DNA of 64,000 nucleotides, from contig NZ_WVID01000020.1 in NCBI RefSeq assembly GCF_010091925.1, forward strand, positions 62,001 through 126,000, given 5' to 3'. The position numbers and the translations under genes are program-made. Source of the stretch: Nostoc sp. B(2019) (GTDB lineage Bacteria; Cyanobacteriota; Cyanobacteriia; Cyanobacteriales; Nostocaceae). Under the pieces are notes generated by a model that saw only the letters and a list, made by a program, of their open reading frames with translations, was not told where the DNA came from and did no database searches. Positions 1 to 8,029 of this stretch are shown here, in pieces. Within the stretch, counting starts at the first letter, position 1. Every line of letters begins with the position of its first letter.

Positions 1-760
1 GCCGTTCGCGTAGCGCCGCTTGCTGTTCGCTCAAATCAACAACAAAGCCAATAAACGTTTCTTGAGTGTCTCCCACAAAGGCTGAACCGAGCAGAACGGG
101 AACACGAGAGCCATCTTTGCGAATATATTCCTTTTCAAAAGGCTGACATCTGCCGATAGTTTTGAGTTCTTGCACTGAACTCTCGCTCAAATGAAGATAC
201 TCAGGTGGAGTCATCTCGCGCCAGTTCATGCGGTGAGTGCATAAATCTTCTTGCGTGTAGCCGACCATCTTCAAAAAAGCATCATTTGCTTCAATGATCG
301 AACCGTTGATATCGGTGACGATAACCCCAATGATATTGGATTCTAGCAGTCGGCTAAATCGCATTTTGCTGTTTTGCAGCAACTTCAAGCTTGTTTCTGC
401 CTTGTGTCTAGCAGTTCGCAACTCTGAGAAGAGTACGGTAATGAGGAAGGATACTAGTGAAAACGTAGTTAATCGTACTAAAAAGCTCAGGCTAACAATA
501 TTGAATGCGTAGACTGGCTCGATTAAAAAGTAGAAAACAACTACAGTAGATAAAGCGATCGCCAACCCTCCCGGAACTATGCCGCCATACCAGGCACTAA
601 CTGCCACAGCAGCATAAAATAATGTAAATACACTCGGTTCAAAGGCTGGCTGTAGCAGTGGTGTCAATAGTAGCGCCGCTGTGACTGCCAAAATCATTAC
701 ACTATAGGTTAGTAACCGAGAGCGGATCATCAACATTTTTTCGGGTGCTGTTAGCGTCAT
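1..760 (-). CDS. Sensor protein with DUF4118 membrane domain and PAS domain (partial, probable histidine kinase)
   Basis: This reading frame runs on the minus strand from an ATG at 760 and is still open at base 1, so its C-terminal part lies outside the window. My translation gives an N-terminal hydrophobic region of about 100 residues with several membrane segments, resembling the DUF4118 domain of KdpD-like kinases. A short linker and a PAS domain follow (the ITDINGSIIEAND-type core and the FEKEYIRKDGSRVPVLLGSA strand region). Such an arrangement normally ends in HisKA/HATPase, but that part is not visible, so kinase activity is inferred. The stop codon of the upstream XRE gene lies one base before this ATG, so the two genes are probably translationally coupled. 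Confidence 0.75.
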   Translation of the reverse strand, partial: MTLTAPEKMLMIRSRLLTYSVMILAVTAALLLTPLLQPAFEPSVFTLFYAAVAVSAWYGGIVPGGLAIALSTVVVFYFLIEPVYAFNIVSLSFLVRLTTFSLVSFLITVLFSELRTARHKAETSLKLLQNSKMRFSRLLESNIIGVIVTDINGSIIEANDAFLKMVGYTQEDLCTHRMNWREMTPPEYLHLSESSVQELKTIGRCQPFEKEYIRKDGSRVPVLLGSAFVGDTQETFIGFVVDLSEQQAALRER

Positions 761-761
761 C

Positions 762-1016
762 TCAGAAGTTCTCCCTCTGCTCCGCTTGTCGTAGATACTG
801 CCTCAGTAGTGTATTGCCTGGTTCACCCATCTTCTGTAACATTTCTTCAATTAGCTTGAGTGCCATCTGTGATGGCATTGCATATCCGTTTTCCCAGCGA
901 TTGACTGTTCGCAGCGAAACGCCTAACTTGGCTGCAAACTTTTCTTGAGAGAGATCGAGTTGCTGCCGAAGTTCACGGATTAAATCTGAGATTTTGAGCG
1001 GCTTTCTTAATTCCAT
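762..1016 (-). CDS. Small XRE-family helix-turn-helix regulator
   Basis: An 84-residue protein with a single HTH_XRE domain at about residues 9-60 (RELRQQLDLSQEKFAAKLGV, then SLRTVNRWENG), which is the standard Cro/C1 fold sequence. The acidic C-terminal tail has no recognisable ligand domain. It lies directly upstream of the DUF4118/PAS sensor gene with a one-base gap, so it may regulate that operon or act with its sensor. The target is unknown. Confidence 0.8.
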   Translation of the reverse strand: MELRKPLKISDLIRELRQQLDLSQEKFAAKLGVSLRTVNRWENGYAMPSQMALKLIEEMLQKMGEPGNTLLRQYLRQAEQRENF

Positions 1017-1313
1017 AGTAGGAATAATAGGACAGGTGTCGCGTCATTTGTCTCCAACTTGAGGAAGAATTTGTGTAGTGTTGCGAAGACTTGTTGAGGA
1101 CATTACTGTGTATTGAGGTTTTATCCGACACTCTGCCTTTCTTGTTTTTACCAAAATATCATCGCTTTTGCTAAAAAATCAGGTATTTTTTAACTTTTAC
1201 AATTTATCTAGTTTTGCTGATATGGTAGTTAATTTTACTTCTAGGGCAGGATGTCAAGGGCAAAGCGATAAAGCTAGGATATATTTTTAACTATTAGCCT
1301 ATGCACAAATGTT
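1017..1313. other. Divergent intergenic region
   Basis: An AT-rich spacer of about 300 bases between the minus-strand XRE/sensor pair and the plus-strand acyltransferase gene. Promoters for both directions must lie here, but I see no convincing operator, repeat or small reading frame. Confidence 0.5.
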
Positions 1314-2354
1314 GTGATTAATCAACACTCTGAAAAACTCTTAAACACTCAACTAGAAAAAGCTTCAGGTGAAAGCTATAAATTTAATTGGTTTGATTGG
1401 TTTTGTATCTGGTATCCTCCAGGCTGGTTGATTTTATTTAACCGCCACTGGCAACACTATCACGCCGATCCAGATGGTTGGAATTGGTTAGAATATGGAT
1501 TATTTTTAATTCCTGGTGGATTTTATCTAGCATTGCTGATGCGTTGGTTGCGTCTTGGTTGTCGTTCACCACGCACAGAAGTGGGAGAATTTAATCCAAA
1601 GTATCAACAAGCCTTTAGTGAAGAAATTCTTAGTTTTATAGTTAAATATTATTTTCGTGGAGAATTGCAACAAATTGATAACTTGCCGCCAACAGGTTCA
1701 ATGATTGTGGCGATGAATCATGCAGGGATGTGTTTTCCTTGGGACTTTTTGACCTTGGGTTATTTATTAAGCAAAGCACGAGGTTGGGTAGTGCAGCCCT
1801 TAGCAGGTGTATCATTATTTGAGCATCCTTGGGTGATTTGGTGGCTACCACCCAAATGGGCACAGGTTTTAGGTGCTGTGCGAGCAGAGTTAGGTGATTT
1901 TGAAGAGGCGATCGCAACGAATACGCAATGTAAAATTCTCTTATATGCACCCGAAGGTTTACGCGGCCCTTTTAAAGGTTGGAAAAAACGTTATCAACTG
2001 CAAAAGTTTGATGTCAGCTTTATTCAACTAAGCGATCGCTATCACGTTCCTATTCTCCCAGTTCTTTGCATCGGTAGTGAATCTTTACATCCTTGGGCAG
2101 TTAATCTCAAAAGATTGCAGAGATTATTTAAATTACCCTTCTTACCATTCTCGCCCTTAATGCTTGTTTTAATCTTATTTCCCTCAATGGGAGTTTGGGC
2201 AATGAGAACACGTCTACGTTACTTTATTCAGCCTTTGGAAAAAGATATTAATTCAGGCAAAGGACGTGCAGCAGCTTATCGAGAGGCACAACAATTACAA
2301 CAAAAACTGCAACTTCAACTTAATCATTTACTTGGCAAACCGATGAAGCGTTGA
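1314..2354 (+). CDS. Glycerolipid acyltransferase-like protein (PlsC superfamily)
   Basis: A 346-residue protein starting at a GTG. It has hydrophobic segments near residues 25-75 and 285-300. The middle carries a PlsC-like pattern: MIVAMNHAGMCFPWDF at about residues 130-145 corresponds to the acyltransferase motif I, and LYAPEGLRGPFKGWKK at about 210-225 corresponds to motif III (PEGxR). Members of the family transfer acyl groups to lysophosphatidic acid or related lipids at the membrane. The spacing is odd: the His of motif I is separated from the Asp by seven residues instead of the usual four (HX4D). Substrate and even activity are therefore uncertain. The gene stands alone between two minus-strand units. 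Confidence 0.65.
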   Translation: MINQHSEKLLNTQLEKASGESYKFNWFDWFCIWYPPGWLILFNRHWQHYHADPDGWNWLEYGLFLIPGGFYLALLMRWLRLGCRSPRTEVGEFNPKYQQAFSEEILSFIVKYYFRGELQQIDNLPPTGSMIVAMNHAGMCFPWDFLTLGYLLSKARGWVVQPLAGVSLFEHPWVIWWLPPKWAQVLGAVRAELGDFEEAIATNTQCKILLYAPEGLRGPFKGWKKRYQLQKFDVSFIQLSDRYHVPILPVLCIGSESLHPWAVNLKRLQRLFKLPFLPFSPLMLVLILFPSMGVWAMRTRLRYFIQPLEKDINSGKGRAAAYREAQQLQQKLQLQLNHLLGKPMKR

Positions 2355-2411
2355 ACTTGAACAAATATATCAGAAAAGGCTATCGATATTTGTTATCTAG
2401 TTTTCCATTTC

Positions 2412-2894
2412 CTATTCTCCTGCTTGTTGTTTCAGCAAATTGACCAAAGTATCGGATAACCACAAACCAGCGTCACGCAAAGCTTGAATTCCAGGAGATA
2501 TACTTGGGATTAGTCCACGTCTTTTTGCTAATATCAGCAAACCTCCTGTCCCAATAGTAGTAATACCTAAAGCTTGACCACAACGCCGTGCTGCCCTATC
2601 GTCAACAATAGCGGCACAGTCTGAATTTTTTAGTGCCAAACTTAATACTTGTGATTCTCCCTTTCCCAAATCCCAAGCTGCTACTTCAGGTTCAATAGTA
2701 TTAACTTCTACTATTTGTATCCAATAAATACTGGGTAATTGCGTTGATGCAATATCATCTTTTGTTGTGACTTCTTCAAAAACACCTGATGGAACTAAAA
2801 TTTCTGTGAATAATTGTGGAATTAATTCTGCTTGTTGACCTTTTAAAATAACAATCAAAGGTGAAGAGTTAATAATTACACGATTAATCAACAT
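2412..2894 (-). CDS. DUF3368 PIN-like toxin
   Basis: A 160-residue protein of the DUF3368 family, which is related to PIN-domain ribonucleases. Visible marks are the N-terminal NSSPLIVIL strand, the central GKGESQVLSLAL segment with the acidic pair, and VDDRAARRCGQALG, the region that carries further acidic metal-binding residues in PIN proteins. These proteins usually act as toxins that cut RNA and are neutralised by a partner encoded just upstream. Here the upstream UPF0175 gene overlaps its start by 11 bases, the classic toxin-antitoxin arrangement. The RNA target is unknown. Confidence 0.8.
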   Translation of the reverse strand: MLINRVIINSSPLIVILKGQQAELIPQLFTEILVPSGVFEEVTTKDDIASTQLPSIYWIQIVEVNTIEPEVAAWDLGKGESQVLSLALKNSDCAAIVDDRAARRCGQALGITTIGTGGLLILAKRRGLIPSISPGIQALRDAGLWLSDTLVNLLKQQAGE

Positions 2895-3138
2895 TGGTCA
2901 GTTCCTCGGCTAGCTCTTGGGGAGTATATTGCATAAAATCTACTTGGTAGCGTGATAATGCATTAATAAATCCAGTACGAGTTAACCCAGCAATTTCTGC
3001 TGCTTTAGCCTGTGAGATGTCGCCTAATTCATACCATTTAACTGCTGCTGCAATTCGCATTTCTTGGACAAATTCTTCAGGATTTTTACGAAGTGCTGAA
3101 AATACTGTTTTTGGTAATTCAATTGGTATTGTTCGCAT
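2884..3138 (-). CDS. UPF0175 family antitoxin
   Basis: An 84-residue protein matching the UPF0175 pattern: an N-terminal strand (IPIELPKTVF), a helical middle (EEFVQEMRIAAAVKWYELGD) and a C-terminal HTH-like part (ISQAKAAEIAGLTRTGFINA). It is the likely DNA-binding antitoxin for the DUF3368 protein whose gene overlaps its 3' end. It would be expected to repress its own promoter, but no operator could be defined by eye. Confidence 0.8.
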   Translation of the reverse strand: MRTIPIELPKTVFSALRKNPEEFVQEMRIAAAVKWYELGDISQAKAAEIAGLTRTGFINALSRYQVDFMQYTPQELAEELTNVD

Positions 3139-3518
3139 AAATTTTTCCTCGGTTTCTAAGTTGGATAAGTCCTAAATATTTGGCAAAAGGGAGAACAAAG
3201 GGAGACTTTTTAGTTTCTTATTCGATTTTTCAAAAATAGCTAATTTATAAGCATGGTTAAATCAGCTATAGGAATCCGGTTTGATTTCTGAAAAGATACG
3301 TAGGGGAGGCAGTTGCGTGGGCGGGTCTCCCGACTTGAACAAACTGGCGTTGTGTTAGCGACAGCGTAACGCACCAAAACCTCGATAATGGTGCGTTACG
3401 AACTCCGTTCTAACACGCCACTACAATACCTAATTTCGTTCAAAAATCAAATAGTAATCCTATAGTTGGAATACCGCTACTTACTAATTTATTTGGATCA
3501 GGCAGTCAAGTAGAATGA
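3139..3518. other. Intergenic region with an interspersed palindromic repeat
   Basis: 380 bases without a gene. It contains an inverted repeat at 3366-3399 with arms GTAACGCACCA and TGGTGCGTTAC, embedded in GC-richer sequence (about 3300-3425) that looks like a Nostoc interspersed repeat (GTGTTAGCGACAGCG). No coding potential was recognised. Confidence 0.5.
3366..3399. repeat. Inverted repeat (GTAACGCACCA type)
   Basis: Arms at 3366-3376 and 3389-3399 are exact reverse complements (11 bp). The element lies in the GC-rich patch downstream of the RppA-like gene and may fold as a hairpin or be a remnant of an interspersed repeat family. Confidence 0.6.
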
Positions 3519-4217
3519 CTAAACTGACTCCACTGAGGAAGCCCCGAAGCGATAGCCTTTGCCGTAGACTGTATGAATCAATTGAGTTTCTCTACCTACC
3601 TCAATTTTACGGCGCAGCAAGCGAATTAATGCCGCTATGACATTGCTACTGGGTTGTTCGTCATCTTGCCACAAATTTTGCAAAATCTGCGCGTGAGTTA
3701 GCAACTGTCCAGTGTGTTCCATAAAATATTGTAGTAACTGGCTTTCTTTTTGCGACAGTTCAATGATTCGTCCTTGACGATAGGCTACTTGATTTTCACA
3801 ATCAAGTTCTAAATCCGCTACAGTCAGCCTTCCGCTGATGGTGTCATAGGTTTGGGAACCAGAACGGCGCAACAAAGCACGAACTCGTGCTAGTAACTCC
3901 CGTAGTTCAAATGGTTTTACCAAATAGTCGTCCGCACCAGCATCTAAACCTTCTACACGATCATCTAGAGTATCTTTGGCTGTGAGAAACAGAACCGGAG
4001 TTGTTTTGCCTTGGCGTCGCAATTCCTGACAAATTTCTAACCCCGTTTTTCCTGGCAGCATCCAATCTAAAATTAATAGGTCATAATTGCCTGCTTGGGC
4101 ATATTCGCTACCGCTTGTGCCATCATAAGCGGCATCCACACTATAACCCTCACGACTTAACAAGCGACTTAAAGGGCCAGTTAGTTCAACTTCATCGTCA
4201 ACTAATAAAATTCTCAT
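3519..4217 (-). CDS. rppA: OmpR/PhoB-family response regulator, RppA-like
   Basis: A two-domain regulator of 232 residues from the chosen ATG at 4217; an in-frame ATG at 4235 would add six residues. The receiver domain shows the acidic pair (VDDE), the phospho-acceptor Asp in LLILDWMLPGKTG, the Thr in LFLTAKD and the Lys in DDYLVKPFELREL. The C-terminal winged-helix domain is of the OmpR type (SNVIAALIRLLRRKIE, IHTVYGKGYRFG). The LDWMLPGKTGLEICQELR stretch resembles cyanobacterial RppA, linked in Synechocystis to redox and nickel responses. The symbol is given by resemblance only. RppA is usually beside the kinase gene rppB, but here no kinase is adjacent. Confidence 0.75.
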   Translation of the reverse strand: MRILLVDDEVELTGPLSRLLSREGYSVDAAYDGTSGSEYAQAGNYDLLILDWMLPGKTGLEICQELRRQGKTTPVLFLTAKDTLDDRVEGLDAGADDYLVKPFELRELLARVRALLRRSGSQTYDTISGRLTVADLELDCENQVAYRQGRIIELSQKESQLLQYFMEHTGQLLTHAQILQNLWQDDEQPSSNVIAALIRLLRRKIEVGRETQLIHTVYGKGYRFGASSVESV

Positions 4218-4293
4218 GCTGCTTGTGGTAAGCATATAGAGATATTCTCATTAATGAACCGCCGAGACGCCAACAAGGATACTAATAAAAAGA

Positions 4294-4938
4294 ATGTTGA
4301 CAGTTGCATTGCCAAAAGGGGAACTACTTAAAAATAGCATCCGCCTGCTACAATCCGTGGGATTAGATTTTAGCGCCTTTTTAGATTCAGGGACTCGCCA
4401 ACTTCAAATTCCTGATGCTAGCGGACAAGCCAAAGGGCTACTAGTACGGGCACAGGATGTGCCAGTTTATGTAGAATATGGTCAGGCACAACTGGGTATT
4501 GTTGGTTACGATGTGCTGCGAGAAAAGCAGCCGCAAGTTGCACATTTGGTAGATTTGCAGTTTGGGCATTGTCGGATGTCAGTAGCGGTAAAAGCATCCA
4601 GTTCTTACCGATCGCCTTTAGATTTACTACCGAATGGTCGAGTAGCTTCTAAATATGTGAATTGCGCTCGTGAATATTTCCACAGTTTAGATTTACCTGT
4701 AGAAATCGTACCACTATATGGTTCAGTAGAATTAGGCCCAATTACAGGGATGTCCGAGGCGATCGTAGATTTGGTTTCCACAGGGCGAACTTTGCAAGAA
4801 AATGGTTTAGTTGAAATTGCCACTTTGTATGAAAGTACAGCCCGATTAATTGCTCATCCTCTGAGTTATCGCCTGAATACGGGTAATCTCAGCGATGTGA
4901 TTGGCAAGCTGCGAGAGGCGGTTTTGGTAGGAGTTTAA
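4294..4938 (+). CDS. hisG: ATP phosphoribosyltransferase, short form
   Basis: HisG catalyses the first step of histidine biosynthesis, joining ATP and PRPP to phosphoribosyl-ATP. The protein is 214 residues, the length of the short form (HisGS), which lacks the C-terminal regulatory domain and needs HisZ as a partner. Visible marks are the N-terminal [11 protein letters not shown], the [12 protein letters not shown] segment, and the PRPP-binding loop region [17 protein letters not shown] near residues 155-171. The ATG lies 76 bases from the divergent rppA start. The hisZ gene is not in the window. Confidence 0.95.
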   Translation: MLTVALPKGELLKNSIRLLQSVGLDFSAFLDSGTRQLQIPDASGQAKGLLVRAQDVPVYVEYGQAQLGIVGYDVLREKQPQVAHLVDLQFGHCRMSVAVKASSSYRSPLDLLPNGRVASKYVNCAREYFHSLDLPVEIVPLYGSVELGPITGMSEAIVDLVSTGRTLQENGLVEIATLYESTARLIAHPLSYRLNTGNLSDVIGKLREAVLVGV

Positions 4939-5393
4939 TAGTAGTATGTCAAGTTTAAATTGATGGATAAACAAGTTCGTAGTAAGGACTTTAGTCCTGA
5001 TTATTCTAAGCACTAAAGTGCTTACTACAAACCCTTGAAGATAACTTGACATACTATTAACCTTGAATGACAAAATCCGTAGCGGCAAGAATAGAATTAC
5101 TAATCAACTGAGTAAATAAATTTATAAGTAGTGAATTAAGTATTTAACATAACTACAGCGTTGTGGCGATCGCATAAATGTCGACAAATCTAAAATTGTT
5201 GAGTTCTCAGTCCCAACAGTAAAACGGCATCGCAGTGTCAATTTACGTTAAACTTATAGAATATAAACACAAAAAAAGCCTGAAAGTCATAGGGCAACCC
5301 TCGAAACTTTAAATGTGGGTTGCCATTAAGTATTGCTTTTCTTTTTACCAAACTTAATATAGACAGCATACTTTGATTTATTAAGAAAAGTTA
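4939..5393. other. Intergenic region with a MITE-like element and a hairpin
   Basis: 455 bases between hisG and the cyanobacteriochrome kinase. The first third is the MITE-like repeat (4943-5055). At 5293-5324 there is a perfect 8-bp hairpin (GGCAACCC / GGGTTGCC) about 70 bases before the kinase start. It may be an untranslated-leader structure or a leftover repeat. No small gene was recognised. Confidence 0.5.
4943..5055. mobile_element. MITE-like non-coding repeat, copy 1
   Basis: An element of about 113 bp with 13-bp terminal inverted repeats (AGTATGTCAAGTT at 4943-4955, its reverse complement at 5043-5055). Inside are two internal palindromes (AAGGACTTTAGTCCT and AAGCACTAAAGTGCTT). A second, inverted and more diverged copy lies near 30181-30292. 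It has no coding capacity and would need a transposase in trans. Confidence 0.7.
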
Positions 5394-7586
5394 ATGAAAG
5401 CTGAACGCACTGATGAAGAAGCGGTGAGGCTAAAAGCGCTCCGCCAGTATCAAATTCTTGATACCGAACCAGAAGAAGCTTATGACAGCCTTGCCCAATT
5501 AGCCGCATATATTTGTGGCACTCCCATGGCCTTGGTAAATTTCATTGATGAACATCGTCAGTGGTTTAAGGCAAGAGTAGGTTTGGATGTACCAGAAATG
5601 CCCCGGAATGTCGGGTTATCTTACCTTTGCCAAAAACGGCGCGATATTGTGGTAGTTACGGATACATTAGCTAATGAAGAGTTCGCCCAGAACCCGGTAG
5701 TGATTGCTGATCCCTATGTGCGGTTTTATGCAGGTGTGCCCCTGATTACCCCCACTGGAGATATGCTAGGAACCCTGTGTGTGCTTGACCGAGTTCCACG
5801 GGAACTGAGCCAAAAACAAATGGACGCACTTCTGGCTTTGAGCCGCCAAGTGATTAGTCAGTTGGAGCTGAGGCGGAACTTAGCTGAAGTATCCCGTTAT
5901 GCTGAGGAACTAAAGCGAACAGAGACATCCTTACGTGAGAGTGAACAACGATTGAATCTGGCATTGCAGACTGCTAGACTCGGTTCCTGGCAGCTTGATC
6001 TGAAAACGGAGGAATTGTCTGCATCTAATCAGTGCAAGGTCAACTTTGGTTTGCCCTCCGAAGCTGAGCTTTCTTATAGTAAGCTGTTTGAATATATCCA
6101 TCCCGACGATCGCGCATCTGTGCAAGAATCTGTAAAACAAGCCCTAGAAAATAAGACAGATTATGAGGCAGAGTACCGCAATATCTGGCCTGATAGCAGT
6201 GTTCACTGGGCGTTAGCAAGGGGTCGGGGTGTTGAAGAGGTTAATAATAAACCGACTCGGATGATCGGTGTCACACTTGATATTACCGATCGCAAGCAGG
6301 TAGAAGAGGAATTCAAGCGGCAAAATCGGCGATCGCAGCTATTCGCGGAAATCACTGTAAAAATTCGAGAAACTTTACAATTAGAGGAAATTCTCCACAC
6401 TACGGTAACAGAGGTACAAAAACTACTACAAGCTGACCGAGTATTGGTTTTTCAACTATGGGCTGATGGTTCGGGAACAGTGGTACAAGAGGCAGTATTG
6501 CCTGGTTGGCCGGTAATTTTGGGAAAAAATCTTTTCGATCCCTGCTTTAAAGAAGAATACCTGGAGAGATATCGTCAAGGAAGATTCAGTGCGATGGAAG
6601 ACATTGAAAGTGCTCATATTCAACCTTGCCATCGAGAATTTCTACAACAGTTTGCTGTCAAAGCTAATCTTGTAGTGCCGATTCTTGTCAGGGAAGGCAT
6701 TTGGGGCTTGTTGCTAGCTCATCAGTGTGCCACTCCCCGACGGTGGAATAGCTTTGAGACAGAGTTATTACAACAACTAGCTAACCAAATTGGCATTGCT
6801 ATATCCCAAGCACAATTGTTAGAAAAAGAAACCTGCTACAGTCAGGAACTCGCCCGTTCTAATGCCGAATTAGAACAATTTGCTTATGTCGCTTCCCATG
6901 ACTTGCAAGAGCCATTGCGGATGGTGACTAGTTATTTACAACTGTTAGAGAAAAGATACAAAACCAAACTAGATGCCAATGCCGATCAGTTCATCGCCTA
7001 CGCTGTAGACGGAGCACACCGAATGCAGACTCTAATCAACGAGCTATTGAACTATTCGCGCGTTAGTACCCGTGGACAGCCCTTTATGCCAGTTGATTGT
7101 AGTGCTGTTTTAAAGCAGGCGATCGCTAATCTCAAAGTTGCGATCGAGGAGAGTGGTGCAATTGTCACCCACGACCCTTTACCCGAAGTGATAGCTGATG
7201 CTACTCAACTGACACAGGTTTTCCAAAACCTCATCAGCAACGCCATCAAATTCCGTCAAAATCTAACTCCACAAATTCATATCGGTGTAGTGAAGGGGGG
7301 TACAGACGCGGATAGAGAAAGTTTAAATGTTATCCCATCAAAAGATGAATGGTTATTCTGGGTGCGCGATAATGGAATTGGTATAGAATCCCAGTATGTC
7401 GAACGCATTTTTGTAATTTTTCAGCGCTTGCACGGTAGAGCCAAGTATCCCGGTACTGGAATTGGTTTAGCAATTTGTAAAAAAATCATCGAACGTCATG
7501 GCGGCAATATCTGGGTTGAGTCGGAACCGGGTCAAGGCTCGATTTTCTACTTCACAATTCCAGATAGAGCAGGTAAACAATCGTGA
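5394..7586 (+). CDS. Cyanobacteriochrome-type sensor histidine kinase (GAF-PAS-GAF-HisKA-HATPase)
   Basis: A 730-residue light-sensor kinase. Order: an N-terminal GAF domain (about 28-160) without the bilin motif, a PAS domain (about 187-300), a cyanobacteriochrome GAF (about 328-470), HisKA with phospho-acceptor His502 (ASHDLQEP), and HATPase_c (N616 in SNAIKF, DNGIGI 659-664, GTGIGLAI). The second GAF has the canonical Cys412-His413 pair (QPCHREF) for covalent bilin attachment and the [15 protein letters not shown] signature. It also has Asp-Pro-Cys-Phe at 382-385, the DXCF motif whose second Cys gives blue-absorbing states in that subfamily. Colour response is inferred. The next gene, an Rcp1-like regulator, overlaps the stop by four bases. 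Confidence 0.85.
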   Translation: MKAERTDEEAVRLKALRQYQILDTEPEEAYDSLAQLAAYICGTPMALVNFIDEHRQWFKARVGLDVPEMPRNVGLSYLCQKRRDIVVVTDTLANEEFAQNPVVIADPYVRFYAGVPLITPTGDMLGTLCVLDRVPRELSQKQMDALLALSRQVISQLELRRNLAEVSRYAEELKRTETSLRESEQRLNLALQTARLGSWQLDLKTEELSASNQCKVNFGLPSEAELSYSKLFEYIHPDDRASVQESVKQALENKTDYEAEYRNIWPDSSVHWALARGRGVEEVNNKPTRMIGVTLDITDRKQVEEEFKRQNRRSQLFAEITVKIRETLQLEEILHTTVTEVQKLLQADRVLVFQLWADGSGTVVQEAVLPGWPVILGKNLFDPCFKEEYLERYRQGRFSAMEDIESAHIQPCHREFLQQFAVKANLVVPILVREGIWGLLLAHQCATPRRWNSFETELLQQLANQIGIAISQAQLLEKETCYSQELARSNAELEQFAYVASHDLQEPLRMVTSYLQLLEKRYKTKLDANADQFIAYAVDGAHRMQTLINELLNYSRVSTRGQPFMPVDCSAVLKQAIANLKVAIEESGAIVTHDPLPEVIADATQLTQVFQNLISNAIKFRQNLTPQIHIGVVKGGTDADRESLNVIPSKDEWLFWVRDNGIGIESQYVERIFVIFQRLHGRAKYPGTGIGLAICKKIIERHGGNIWVESEPGQGSIFYFTIPDRAGKQS

Positions 7587-8029
7587 GTGTAAAATCAGCG
7601 ATTATGCCCATAGAGGTTTTGTTAGTAGAAGACAATCCTGGCGATGCACAACTCACAAGGATCGCCTTGGAGGATAGCAAAATCTCAATTCATCTAAATG
7701 TGGTCGAAGATGGAGTAGAGGCAATGGCATTTCTACGAAAACAGGAAAAATATGCGACAGCAGCACATCCAGACATTGTACTACTTGATTTGAACCTGCC
7801 CAAAAAAGACGGGCGGGAGGTACTGGCAGAAATTAAAACTGATGTAAACCTTAGACGTATTCCTGTAGTGGTTCTGACAACTTCCCAAGCTGAAGAAGAT
7901 ATCCTTAAAGCCTATAACCTTGCTGCCAACTGCTACATAACTAAACCAGTTGACTTCGATCAATTCGTTAAAATTGTACAATCAATAGAAAATTTTTGGT
8001 TTGCGATCGTAAAACTGCCACCGGAGTGA
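7583..8029 (+). CDS. Rcp1-like single-domain response regulator
   Basis: A 148-residue receiver domain of the Rcp1 type (cyanobacterial phytochrome response regulator). Marks: VEDNPGD acidic pocket, the phospho-acceptor Asp in [22 protein letters not shown], and the Lys in CYITKPVDF. There is no output domain, so it acts by protein-protein contact or phosphotransfer. The GTG at 7583 overlaps the TGA of the upstream kinase; an ATG at 7604 ([10 protein letters not shown]) is an alternative. It closely resembles the regulator at 24383 next to the phytochrome gene. It would be phosphorylated by the kinase encoded before it. Confidence 0.88.
   Translation: MSVKSAIMPIEVLLVEDNPGDAQLTRIALEDSKISIHLNVVEDGVEAMAFLRKQEKYATAAHPDIVLLDLNLPKKDGREVLAEIKTDVNLRRIPVVVLTTSQAEEDILKAYNLAANCYITKPVDFDQFVKIVQSIENFWFAIVKLPPE

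Noticed and set aside
5285..5330. AGGGCAACCCTCGAAAC resembles part of a c-di-GMP-I riboswitch
   Set aside because: Only a simple hairpin is present; the second conserved helix and the GACGCAAAGCC-like core are missing.
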